13,794 nt of DNA from positions 1 to 13,794 of the forward strand of contig CAZYCR010000022.1 of the NCBI GenBank assembly GCA_964645815.1. The letters run 5' to 3'. This stretch comes from JAHISC01 sp964645815. Its GTDB lineage: Bacteria; Patescibacteriota; Patescibacteriia; UBA9934. The translations under genes and the position numbers were made by a program. Below, piece after piece: positions 1 to 6,979 of the stretch; the first letter of the stretch is position 1, and the number at the start of each line of letters is the position of its first letter. The notes under the pieces are model-generated. The model did no database searches. It had not been told where the DNA came from and worked only from the letters and a program-made list of their open reading frames with translations.

Positions 1-846
1 AGCAAAAGCTCTGGCAATGCCAATCGCGCCGATTGCCTCGAGTCGATCAGCATCTTGAACAATGTTTCCCTCAATCGTTGGCATGGTGTCACTGACACTT
101 TCGCCTTTAAAAGCCAAACGACGGATGACATCGGCCACATGATCAGAAACTTCCGAATTTACTTTTTGCTGAACTAACCATTCTTTAGCAAGTCGAGGTC
201 CGGCTTCCATGTCCCCACCGTTCAATTTATAATCTGAAATATCGTGTAAAAGGGCCGCCAGTTCGATAACGAAATAGTTGCCGCCTTCGACGTTTGCGAT
301 TTGGCGCGCAATTCTCCAAACTCGCCAGCTGTGCCACCAATCATGGCCTGAACTTTCCCCGGCCAAACGAGCTTTCACGTATTCTTTGGTGGCATTAACA
401 ACCAATCTCTCATCCAGGCTTAGTTTATCTTTAAAAGGTGTGACGCCCTGATCGAGCAAATTAGCGACCGGTAGAAATAAAGGCTCGGGTAGGTCATCCC
501 AGTCAAACCATTGCCAACCTATTTGTTTATCCGGCTCCATGATTTTTGGTTCACCTGCCGCCCAATCAGCCAACATGAAAACTGTTAGATAATGTGTGCC
601 TTCATGATAAGAAACATCATTGGTTACAGCCAAGAAACGAACGTTAGTTATTTCAACGTCCGCCTCCTCTTTTGTTTCACGGCGAGCGCACTCTTCCCAA
701 CACTCACTCCATTCCAAATGGCCGCTGGGGAAACTCCAGGTATTTGCCCCATGAGCATTCAATCTTTTACCCATAAGAACCTTCCCCTCCTTAACAACTA
801 CGGCCGCTACTCCAACTTTTGGTCGTTTTTCTTCGGGATGAAACAT
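1..846 (-). CDS. Nudix hydrolase fused to an HD-domain phosphohydrolase (3' end outside window)
   Basis: Translating the minus strand from ATG at 844-846 gives 282 residues with no stop before the window edge, so the C-terminus is missing. Residues 9-125 form a Nudix domain of the NUDT15/MTH2 type: the box starts at G42, has E48, then R56-E57 and E60-E61, with T58 and D63 at the two usual hydrophobic/Gly positions. Residues about 165-282 form an HD domain: H168-D169 and H172, the HD pair H201-D202 in LLHDISD, and D265/D267 in QDADRLEAIGAIGIA, as in YedJ/YpgQ-like hydrolases. Nudix proteins cleave nucleoside diphosphates linked to another group, and HD proteins remove phosphates, so a role in nucleotide clean-up is inferred. 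An in-frame ATG at 898-900 would add 18 residues, but a promoter at 884-912 favours 846. There is no Shine-Dalgarno. Domain calls are firm, substrate unknown. Confidence 0.9.
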   Translation of the reverse strand, partial: MFHPEEKRPKVGVAAVVVKEGKVLMGKRLNAHGANTWSFPSGHLEWSECWEECARRETKEEADVEITNVRFLAVTNDVSYHEGTHYLTVFMLADWAAGEPKIMEPDKQIGWQWFDWDDLPEPLFLPVANLLDQGVTPFKDKLSLDERLVVNATKEYVKARLAGESSGHDWWHSWRVWRIARQIANVEGGNYFVIELAALLHDISDYKLNGGDMEAGPRLAKEWLVQQKVNSEVSDHVADVIRRLAFKGESVSDTMPTIEGNIVQDADRLEAIGAIGIARAFA

Positions 847-883
847 AGGCTTAAATGTTAGTAAATTCTGATGTATAACGCAA

Positions 884-912
884 ATTATCGCCGCTGACAT
901 CTACTACTTCAA
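884..912 (-). promoter_or_regulatory. Promoter of the Nudix-HD gene
   Basis: On the minus strand TTGAAG (907-912) is followed after exactly 17 bases by GATAAT (884-889), a sigma-70-type pair with 4/6 and 5/6 matches. It lies about 38 bases before the ATG at 846 and would place the +1 downstream of the alternative ATG at 900. It overlaps the end of the doubtful 39-codon reading frame. Confidence 0.55.
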
Positions 913-1028
913 CCGACTATTTTTTCTTCCTCGGCAATTGATCCTGTCTTTGTTGACTGACTCAATAAAATAATAACCGTGACCAGAATCACTGTGAAAA
1001 GAAAAAAATATGCGGTACTAACTTTCAT
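909..1028 (-). CDS. Possible 39-residue single-pass membrane peptide
   Basis: An ATG at 1026-1028 opens a 39-codon frame ending in TGA at 909-911. The peptide starts MKVSTAYFFLFTVILV, has one hydrophobic stretch at about residues 7-24, and ends in a polar, acid-rich tail (AEEEKIVG). The lysine-then-hydrophobic pattern is what a small membrane protein would have. Against it: there is no Shine-Dalgarno, the start codon lies directly after the terminator hairpin of the antiporter gene, and the Nudix-HD promoter overlaps its end. It could be chance coding. No family is recognised. Confidence 0.3.
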   Translation of the reverse strand: MKVSTAYFFLFTVILVTVIILLSQSTKTGSIAEEEKIVG

Positions 1029-1030
1029 AA

Positions 1031-1063
1031 ATAAAATAAGGGCTAAGCTAGCCCATATTTTAT
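1031..1063. terminator. Bidirectional intrinsic terminator after the antiporter gene
   Basis: GGGCTA (1040-1045), loop AGC and TAGCCC (1049-1054) form a 6-bp stem. After one A/A mismatch it extends by eight A-T pairs (1031-1038 with 1056-1063). Read on the minus strand the hairpin is followed by a T-rich run, as expected for ending the antiporter transcript. The symmetrical A/T flanks would also let it work on the plus strand. Confidence 0.75.
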
Positions 1064-1072
1064 CGTATTAAG

Positions 1073-2452
1073 CTACTTTTGTCTTTTGAGAAGTGCAACC
1101 AGAATCGGCGGTGTCATCAAAGTGGTCAAAATCACCATAATTACGATGATAGAGAAAACCTCATCTGAAACAACACCCAGTCCTTTACCGATTGCGGCAA
1201 AAATCAAACCGACTTCACCACGAGGCACCATGCCGAACCCGACCAAAACCTTATTGACCTTTCCGGCCACGATACCAGCCAAAATCTTTCCGATCATAGC
1301 AACGACCGTGATTGCCAAAGCAACGCCTAAAATTTTTGGATCAAACATTGTCTCCAAGTTAACGGCCATACCGGTAAAAACAAAGAAGATCGGCACCAAG
1401 AAGAAAGCAACAGGTTCAATTAGATCTTCGATGTGACGATGCGCATGCTCTTCAATCGCCGCTGAAACTTCTGCCACGGTTTTATCCTTGGCGTCTGCAT
1501 CCTTCAAAGCTTTCTTAACGTCTCGAACCACTTTTGCATCCTTGAAATAACGGAAATGGACAGGGTCAAGTACCAAACCTGCAGCAAACGCACCAACGAT
1601 TGCGGCCAGACCGATTTCTGAAGCGCCCCAGGCAAAGAGTAAGGCAAAAGCAATGGCCAAAGTGAATTTCATACCAACACCGGCCTGAATTTTTGCCATG
1701 TATTTGCTAAGAATTGGGGCTAGTAATTGGCCAAGGATGATTGCACCGACCAAGAATAAAATCGCTTTAGCAGTAATGACACCAATGACACCGGCGGAAA
1801 CTGCACCACCAGTAGCAACTGCGGAAACAACAGCTAAAATAATCAATCCCAAAACGTCATCAATCACCGCAGCTCCAAGCACAATTTGTGCTTCTCTGGT
1901 TTGCAGTTTTTTCAATTCTTGGAAAACTCGAGCAGTGATACCAACCGAAGTTGCTGTAAGTGATGCACCCAAGAATAGATAAGCGTTAGAACTCAAGCCT
2001 GGCAAGAGCCAAGGACCAACAACATATGTTCCTAAAACAAATGGCAAAACTACTCCGATAATCGCAACCAGGAAAGCGTTGACTCCAACTTTTTTCATTT
2101 CTTGAATGTTTGATTCAAGACCAATTTGGAACAATAAGATAACAACACCAAGCTCAGCTAAGAATCCAATGATTGAATCGTGCTTAATTGGCTCAAACAG
2201 ATCAATCCCGAGTAAAACCAAGTTTCCCAAAATAACTCCCATGACCAATTCACCAAGAACTGATGGCTGGCCGAATTTCTCAACCAAACTCGATACCTTG
2301 GCTGCGATCAAGATCACGGCGATCCAAAGGAAGGTCATGCCAAAGCCACCGTGTCCAGCTTCAGCTTCCTCAGTGGCAAGAACTGCCATTGGTACGCCAA
2401 CAAGACCAATCAAGGTCAAGGCGTAAACGAACAACTGTTTTCGTTTTGTCAT
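1073..2452 (-). CDS. Cation/proton antiporter, CPA2 (NapA/KefB-like) family
   Basis: The 459-residue protein is a polytopic inner-membrane exchanger. It begins with a signal-like hydrophobic segment (residues 8-26) and then about 12 membrane segments from residue 37 to the end. The family signature is clear: LTATSVGIT (165-173), the ion-binding aspartate pair D198-D199 in VIDDVLGL, and PRGEVGLI (410-417) near the C-terminus. Two neighbouring aspartates are typical of electrogenic Na+(or K+)/H+ exchangers such as NapA. KefB/KefC-type carriers have Asn-Asp there. A charged cytosolic insert of about 45 residues (302-345) contains a His-rich patch, EEHAHRHIED, before the last bundle. There is no C-terminal TrkA-N/RCK domain. 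It has its own promoter (2474-2502) and terminator (1031-1063), so it is probably a single-gene unit. The exact ion is not predictable. Confidence 0.92.
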   Translation of the reverse strand: MTKRKQLFVYALTLIGLVGVPMAVLATEEAEAGHGGFGMTFLWIAVILIAAKVSSLVEKFGQPSVLGELVMGVILGNLVLLGIDLFEPIKHDSIIGFLAELGVVILLFQIGLESNIQEMKKVGVNAFLVAIIGVVLPFVLGTYVVGPWLLPGLSSNAYLFLGASLTATSVGITARVFQELKKLQTREAQIVLGAAVIDDVLGLIILAVVSAVATGGAVSAGVIGVITAKAILFLVGAIILGQLLAPILSKYMAKIQAGVGMKFTLAIAFALLFAWGASEIGLAAIVGAFAAGLVLDPVHFRYFKDAKVVRDVKKALKDADAKDKTVAEVSAAIEEHAHRHIEDLIEPVAFFLVPIFFVFTGMAVNLETMFDPKILGVALAITVVAMIGKILAGIVAGKVNKVLVGFGMVPRGEVGLIFAAIGKGLGVVSDEVFSIIVIMVILTTLMTPPILVALLKRQK

Positions 2453-2473
2453 AATTATATTTATTCGTGCAGC

Positions 2474-2502
2474 AGTATATCTGGAAATGTATTTTTAATC
2501 AA
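2474..2502 (-). promoter_or_regulatory. Promoter of the antiporter gene
   Basis: On the minus strand TTGATT (2497-2502), a 17-base spacer and TATACT (2474-2479) form a good sigma-70-type promoter (4/6 and 5/6). The leader would be about 15 bases with no Shine-Dalgarno. The remaining spacer up to the CYTH gene holds an imperfect hairpin, GAGCAG (2560-2565) with CTGCTC (2583-2588), which has no clear T-run and is only a weak terminator candidate. Confidence 0.7.
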
Positions 2503-2601
2503 GACAAGGCTGTTATCTAAATCAGACCTAAATAATTTTATTCAAAACGAATGCCGCTTGAGCAGCAGATATCCAGTAATAACTGCTCTGCATGAGTATC
2601 T

Positions 2602-3108
2602 TTAAGAATAATATTCAATAACCTCGTTTCCAGACCAAGGCCTAGCCTGGACTTCGTCAAAACCTAATTTTTTAACCCAATCAAAAACCTGATCTTCGGT
2701 TGCCGCTTCAATTTCTAAAAAAGGCGGACAACCTGGAATTGAATCTACCTCAAAACTAACTTCCGGAGTATGAAAAGAAACTCTGTGTTTTGTATAAGAA
2801 TAAACCGGTTTAAGGCCAATTGCTTCCAAAATTTCTTTTGCTTCTTCAAAATCAGAAACATTAACCTCCAATTCCTCGGCGATCTTAGATTTTTCTTTGC
2901 TCAGATTATTTTTAAAAGTCAGCTCAACTCTATCTCCAAAAGATCGTAAACGAATTCTTTTTCCTTGGGTGCGAAGAGTATCGCCAGGATAATCATAAAA
3001 AACAACGTCAACCGTGCCATCAAAAGTCTTTTCGGCGCCAGCTTCTAAAATTCGTGTCATTGTTTCTGTAACATCGATGTCCAAAATTTTTACTTCAATT
3101 TCTTTCAT
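2602..3108 (-). CDS. CYTH-domain protein (class IV adenylate cyclase / triphosphatase family)
   Basis: The 168-residue protein matches the CYTH triphosphate-tunnel fold. It opens with the signature ExExK (E3, E5, K7 in MKEIEVK), followed by RIRLR (51-55), VELTFK (61-66), EELEVNV (78-84), K107/R109 in TKHRVSF, and FEVDSIPGCPPFLEIEA (119-135), where D122 and the glutamates of LEIE bind metal and triphosphate in the family. Members hydrolyse inorganic triphosphate or thiamine triphosphate, or make cyclic AMP; the sequence alone does not decide which. Its ATG overlaps the TGA of the upstream gene (4-bp ATGA overlap at 3105-3108), so the two are almost certainly co-transcribed and translationally coupled. 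Confidence 0.9.
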   Translation of the reverse strand: MKEIEVKILDIDVTETMTRILEAGAEKTFDGTVDVVFYDYPGDTLRTQGKRIRLRSFGDRVELTFKNNLSKEKSKIAEELEVNVSDFEEAKEILEAIGLKPVYSYTKHRVSFHTPEVSFEVDSIPGCPPFLEIEAATEDQVFDWVKKLGFDEVQARPWSGNEVIEYYS

Positions 3109-3809
3109 ACAGCCGCATCTTGATCCAAAACCGGAAGAAAAACAAGTGCGCTGATTTCCGGATCAAAATTATGTCTCTCGCCGAGGCGCAAACCACAGCT
3201 ATGAAGTCGCTCGGCTACGTAATCCTCGTCTTGATCGGTTAACAAAACCAATCTTCCCTCCTCACTCAACCTGGATTTTATTGCTGCCGGCCATGTTTCG
3301 TGGTGTAAAAATTCCGGTTCATCGAGTAAACGACCTAGATAAATTAAATCAAACTGGCCGGGTCGAAAACTTGCCAGAGCATGAAAAAAATCTTCGCCAT
3401 GTAATTTGACTTTGGAAAGTCTTTTTTTCAATCGATCAAAGGTTGGTAAATCACGTAAGTAACGAGCATGGCTTTTCCGCTTTTTATGTAAACCAAAACT
3501 TTGTTCCAACCAGTTGGCTGTCCTTTTCAGACGAGTTTCAATTGCTTCCCCGGCAAAGTGTTCCTTGAATTCCTCCCAAGAAAATTGGCGAAGCAGATCC
3601 AATTTTAGATGAAGAGTTATCAAGGCTTGACTATTGGGCTCGGCCAAGTGTAATTCCGTAAGATCGTTATCGGCCAAAAGGTGTAAAACAAAATCTCCTT
3701 CCTCGCCACGGCAGAAAGCCTGTTTAACTGGTTTGCTCTTTAAAAGCGCTTCAACAAAGAGTCCGTGAGGAAAAATTGAGATAAAATTTTGTTTCTTCTT
3801 GAAAGCCAT
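3105..3809 (-). CDS. Unknown protein with a degraded methyltransferase-like C-terminal half
   Basis: I do not firmly recognise this 234-residue protein. The C-terminal half (about 133-205) reads like the second half of a Rossmann-fold S-adenosylmethionine methyltransferase: LHGEDFFHAL, then FDLIYLGRLLDEPEF (153-167), then RLSEEGRLVLLTDQDEDYV (180-198). The glycine-rich AdoMet motif expected earlier is absent, so catalytic activity is doubtful. The N-terminal half is basic and charged with no recognised domain. There is no signal peptide or membrane segment. It is the first gene of a two-gene unit with the CYTH protein, overlapping it by 4 bp. An extended -10 sequence ends 6 bases before the ATG, suggesting a leaderless transcript. 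Alternatively it is a distant relative of DUF3419-type enzymes; I could not confirm that. Confidence 0.7.
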   Translation of the reverse strand: MAFKKKQNFISIFPHGLFVEALLKSKPVKQAFCRGEEGDFVLHLLADNDLTELHLAEPNSQALITLHLKLDLLRQFSWEEFKEHFAGEAIETRLKRTANWLEQSFGLHKKRKSHARYLRDLPTFDRLKKRLSKVKLHGEDFFHALASFRPGQFDLIYLGRLLDEPEFLHHETWPAAIKSRLSEEGRLVLLTDQDEDYVAERLHSCGLRLGERHNFDPEISALVFLPVLDQDAAV

Positions 3810-3815
3810 GCTAGT

Positions 3816-3824
3816 ATTTTATCA
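3816..3824 (-). promoter_or_regulatory. Extended -10 promoter of the methyltransferase-like/CYTH unit
   Basis: On the minus strand TGATAAAAT (3816-3824) is an extended -10 element (TGn followed by TAAAAT, 5/6). Only 6 bases separate it from the ATG at 3809, so the start of transcription would fall at or next to the A of the start codon. No convincing -35 box lies 17 bases upstream. Confidence 0.5.
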
Positions 3825-3864
3825 GAAGAAAGCGGGCTATACCACTGTTCAAATTATTAGACAG

Positions 3865-3870
3865 TATAAT
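3865..3870 (+). promoter_or_regulatory. -10 box of the era promoter
   Basis: A perfect TATAAT lies 19 bases before the era ATG, giving a leader of about 13 bases. The -35 region is poor. The -10 box touches the right half of a dyad, ACTGT (3844-3848) and ACAGT (3861-3865), separated by 12 bases, which could be an operator that replaces the missing -35 or blocks the site. Confidence 0.5.
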
Positions 3871-3889
3871 CCGCATAAATTATTTTCAT

Positions 3890-4744
3890 ATGAAATCAGG
3901 ATTTGTAGTCATGATTGGTCGCTCCAATGTAGGTAAATCAACTCTTTTAAATGCCTTGGTCGGTACAAAAGTCGCCATCACGACACCAAAACCTCAAACT
4001 ACGCGCCAACCGATGCAAGGCGTGTTAACTACCGATGACGGTCAAGCTGTTTTTGTTGATACTCCTGGAATCATGCAAAAAGCCAAAGATGAATTAACAA
4101 AAAAATTAATGCGTTTTGTGGAAGACGCTCTCCAAGATATTGATGTTATTCTTTATGTGGTTGATCCAACTCGTCAAATTGGCAGCGAAGAAAAACAAAC
4201 TTTACAGCTAATCGAAAACATTAAAAAGCCGAAACTTTTAGTTATCAATAAAATCGATTCACCAAAGGCAAAAAAATATCTTGATTTTTACAAAGACCTG
4301 GCTGAACAATTTGAATTTGAAGAAGTTTTGGAAGTCTCCGCCAAAAGAGGTCACAACCTAGATCGATTGAAGCGTTGGATTTTTGAGGAACTCCCTGAAG
4401 GAGATTTCCTCTATCCGGCTCACCAAGTTTCCAACATCAGTAAAGAAGAACAACTTTCAGAATTGATTCGAGAAAAACTGTTTCTTCGTCTTCGTGACGA
4501 AGTCCCTTACACTGTTCATGTTGTTGTCGATGAGATTGAGGAAAGAGAAAATGGTACTCTCTACATTCGAGCAACAATTTTAACCACTGAGGAACGATAC
4601 AAAAGAATGATTATCGGTCGCGCCGGTCGTGGTGTTAAAGAAATCGGTCAAGCTACCCGAAAAGAACTGGAAACCGTGACTCAGAAAAAAATCTACCTCG
4701 ACTTAACTGTCGAAGTAGATCCTCATTGGGTTGAGCGAATTTAG
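3890..4744 (+). CDS. era: GTPase Era
   Basis: Era binds the 3' end of 16S rRNA and acts as a checkpoint in 30S ribosome assembly. All G motifs are present: GRSNVGKS (10-17, with Ser where most Era proteins have Pro), switch threonine in PQTTR (35-39), DTPG (57-60), NKID (120-123) and SAK (150-152). The C-terminal KH domain is marked by IIGRAGRGVKEIG (241-253). The protein is 284 residues and ends soon after the KH fold (VEVDPHWVERI), lacking the roughly 15-residue tail with a WRDDE-like motif seen in many homologues. The start gives the usual MKSGFV opening. Its TAG is immediately followed by the stop codon of the convergent thioredoxin-like gene, with no spacer and no terminator between them. 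Confidence 0.96.
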   Translation: MKSGFVVMIGRSNVGKSTLLNALVGTKVAITTPKPQTTRQPMQGVLTTDDGQAVFVDTPGIMQKAKDELTKKLMRFVEDALQDIDVILYVVDPTRQIGSEEKQTLQLIENIKKPKLLVINKIDSPKAKKYLDFYKDLAEQFEFEEVLEVSAKRGHNLDRLKRWIFEELPEGDFLYPAHQVSNISKEEQLSELIREKLFLRLRDEVPYTVHVVVDEIEERENGTLYIRATILTTEERYKRMIIGRAGRGVKEIGQATRKELETVTQKKIYLDLTVEVDPHWVERI

Positions 4745-5005
4745 TTATTCTCCCTTTGCCCAGGCGACTAGAGCATCGTAATCGGTGGCACCACAGATAA
4801 ATTTCTCGCTTTCGGTGTTAAAAAAGAAAGGCACGCCGCCACAAAGCCCGTTGTCGTGCTCAGCCATCTTCACTGCGTTTTCATCGTTATTCCAAACCTC
4901 GTATTTTTCTACTTCAACACCCAATTCTTTCTCCATTTTTTCAACGGTTGGTTTCATCTCGATACAATGTGGACAAGTATCACCAAAGAATTCAAGTAAT
5001 GCCAT
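4745..5005 (-). CDS. Mini thioredoxin-like protein with CPHC active site
   Basis: The 86-residue protein starts MALLEFFGDTCPHC: a first beta strand leading straight into a C11-P-H-C14 redox site, followed by EMKPTVEKMEKELGVEVEKYEVW and the cis-proline motif GGVPFF (P59). CPHC is the motif of DsbA-type oxidants and some glutaredoxin-like proteins, but there is no signal peptide, so it is likely cytosolic. Two more cysteines (C55, C71) are present. An open frame extends upstream to 5071, but those extra 22 residues would overlap the divergent gene and do not fit the fold, so the ATG at 5003-5005 was chosen. This start is only 7 bp from the divergent start at 5013. A weak extended -10 (TGGTAGACT, minus strand, 5029-5037) lies inside the neighbour. 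Confidence 0.83.
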   Translation of the reverse strand: MALLEFFGDTCPHCIEMKPTVEKMEKELGVEVEKYEVWNNDENAVKMAEHDNGLCGGVPFFFNTESEKFICGATDYDALVAWAKGE

Positions 5006-5012
5006 AAAGAAA

Positions 5013-5600
5013 ATGTTAAATATGTTTAAGTCTACCACGCTGATGGTAATCATTGTAGCCATTCTTTCCACACTGCTTTTGGTCGGCCAACAATTTGGTT
5101 ATCGTTGGGTCGGAGGTGATGGAATCGAGACCCAGATTACTGTCACAAGTGGTGGTCAAGAATTTTTCCGAGGTGAAACAATTATAGCCGATGATGAAAT
5201 TACGAAAGTTACTTTTGCAGAAACTGAAATATTTCTTGAACCAAAATCAGAATTAAAAATTGTCAGCACGAGTGCTACCAACCCGGAAATCAATTTAGTT
5301 CAGGGTCGTGCGATAGTAAACGGGCCGATTTCGATTGTCGTTCGTGATTTGAATTTCAAAAGCAGCGGTTTAATTTCTTTTGTTCACTACAGCTGGTTAA
5401 ACTCGGTTGAATTGGTAAGTAATGGTAAAGAGATAGAAATTATGGCCAATAATTTTCAAAAAACAATCAAAAATGAGGCTCTTAAGGCCTCAACTCTGCC
5501 ACCGTACGAAACAGAAGAAATTATCTTCGATCCAATTAATTCCTCAGCGGCTGACTTCTACCAAGAGGTTTGTGACACTTGGCAAGTCTGTTTCGAATAG
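5013..5600 (+). CDS. Membrane-anchored protein with a FecR-like beta-rich domain
   Basis: This 195-residue protein has a single N-terminal membrane segment (about residues 8-25, LMVIIVAILSTLLLVG) and an outward-facing beta-rich body. Residues 40-125 (ITVTSGGQEFFRGETI, ELKIVST, INLVQGRAIV) resemble the FecR-type fold of repeated short strands with a gain-of-contact VQGRA turn; this similarity is weak. Two cysteines near the C-terminus (C187, C193) could form a disulfide outside the membrane, fitting the disulfide-forming pair encoded nearby. A longer frame opens at 4785 but would run through the thioredoxin-like gene; ATG at 5013 (or 5022) gives a normal membrane anchor. It converges on the beta-CASP gene with a 3-bp gap. 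Function unknown. Confidence 0.75.
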   Translation: MLNMFKSTTLMVIIVAILSTLLLVGQQFGYRWVGGDGIETQITVTSGGQEFFRGETIIADDEITKVTFAETEIFLEPKSELKIVSTSATNPEINLVQGRAIVNGPISIVVRDLNFKSSGLISFVHYSWLNSVELVSNGKEIEIMANNFQKTIKNEALKASTLPPYETEEIIFDPINSSAADFYQEVCDTWQVCFE

Positions 5601-5603
5601 TCA

Positions 5604-6977
5604 TTACAGTTCAAAATTTTCAGCAAACTGCGGAATGATTATTTCTGCGGTTGTTTTATCTTGTAAAAATTCTTTAAAATTTTCTTTAACTTCAGTATCG
5701 CCGTGCACTAAAAAAATCTTTTTCGGTTCTCCGTTCTCTGGCAGCAGCCAACGGGCCAATTTTGTTCTGTCGCCATGAGCCGAAAAAGCGCCAATTGCTT
5801 CAACGCTTGCACGAACATCGATCTCGTTATCAAAAATTCGTACTTTGGAAGCTCCATCGAAGATTTTTCTACCCAAAGTTCCTTCGGCTTGAAAACCAAT
5901 AATCAGTAAACCATTTTTTTCATCACTTAAATAACGCTCAAGATGGAACAAAATTCTGCCGCCGGTAATCATACCACTACCGGCAATGATTATTTTCGGT
6001 CGTAAATCATGATTAATTTCTTTTGATTGATCCGACGTCAAAGTTAGCTTCAAGTTTGAAAAAGAGAAAAAGTCAGCATCTGGACTACTAAGTATTTTCC
6101 GATCAAACTGCAAGTAATCTTTAAACTGACGATAACTTTCTGTAATTTGAATGGCTAAAGGACTATCCAAATAGATTGGCACTGCTGGAATTTCTTTGTG
6201 GTCGATCAGATCGTCGAGTGCATACAAAAGCTCCTGAGTTCTTTCCACAGAAAACGCTGGGATCAATAAAGTGCCGCCTCGACCAATGACAGTTTTAATA
6301 GTTGCCTGGAGTTTCTTTTCTCTAACCTCGGTTGGTTCGTGATCACGATCGCCGTAGGTTGATTCAACAACAATATAATCGGCTGTTTCAATCGGCTCAG
6401 TGGCTGGCAAAATCGGCACTGCATCATTACCTATATCACCGCTAAAAATAAATCTGGCCGGCTTACCATTAGCCATTTCTTCTGCCGGGAAATCTATGGA
6501 AATATAAGCGGAGCCCAAAATATGCCCAGCGTTATGAAACATAACTTTAATATCAGGCAACGGTTCTATTTGAGTATGATAGTTTACTCCTCTGGTTTGA
6601 TTTTTTAAGGTGACAATGTCTTCTGGCAAATATAAAATCTTATCACCGAACTTTTCTGCATTTTCAGCCATGACTCGCTGTGTGTCCTCCAAAATCAAAG
6701 TCATTATCGACTTAGTCGGTGGTGTACAAAAAACAGGACCACTAAAGCCGGATTTAACCAAAAGCGGTAAACGACCAATGTGATCAATATGACCGTGCGT
6801 CACCAAAACAGCATCAATCGACTCTGGATCAAAATCAAATTGTTCAAAATTTCTCACTGAACTTTCCCGTTCTCCTTGAAACATACCACAGTCAACCAAT
6901 AAATTACCTTTTTTCGTCTTAATTAAAAAACAAGATCCTGTTACTTCATCAACGCCTCCGAAAAACAGGATCTGCAT
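5604..6977 (-). CDS. Beta-CASP metallo-beta-lactamase protein, probable RNase (RNA-processing type)
   Basis: From the ATG at 6975-6977 the protein is 457 residues, MQILFFGGVDEVTGSCFLI, the usual start of this family; the longer frame from 7022 only adds residues overlapping the upstream gene. Metal-binding motifs are complete: H61-x-H63-x-D65-H66, H152 in AGHILGSA, and D181 in FSGDIG. The beta-CASP insert shows ESTYGDR (205-211), GSGMITGGR (333-341), GFQAEGTLGR (361-370) and FSAHGD (398-403), so it belongs with the CPSF73/YsgC-like RNA-cleaving enzymes and not with the small-molecule lactamases. It probably acts on RNA in the cytosol. It is the last gene of a four-gene unit, starting 2 bp after the stop of the small acidic gene. 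No Shine-Dalgarno is seen, so translation may depend on coupling. Confidence 0.93.
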   Translation of the reverse strand: MQILFFGGVDEVTGSCFLIKTKKGNLLVDCGMFQGERESSVRNFEQFDFDPESIDAVLVTHGHIDHIGRLPLLVKSGFSGPVFCTPPTKSIMTLILEDTQRVMAENAEKFGDKILYLPEDIVTLKNQTRGVNYHTQIEPLPDIKVMFHNAGHILGSAYISIDFPAEEMANGKPARFIFSGDIGNDAVPILPATEPIETADYIVVESTYGDRDHEPTEVREKKLQATIKTVIGRGGTLLIPAFSVERTQELLYALDDLIDHKEIPAVPIYLDSPLAIQITESYRQFKDYLQFDRKILSSPDADFFSFSNLKLTLTSDQSKEINHDLRPKIIIAGSGMITGGRILFHLERYLSDEKNGLLIIGFQAEGTLGRKIFDGASKVRIFDNEIDVRASVEAIGAFSAHGDRTKLARWLLPENGEPKKIFLVHGDTEVKENFKEFLQDKTTAEIIIPQFAENFEL

Positions 6978-6979
6978 AA

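Noticed and set aside
592..861. 89-codon plus-strand frame
   Set aside because: It is antisense to the conserved Nudix domain.
4785..5012. N-terminal extension of the membrane-anchored protein
   Set aside because: It is antisense to the thioredoxin-like gene with its CPHC site, and removing it leaves a normal membrane anchor.
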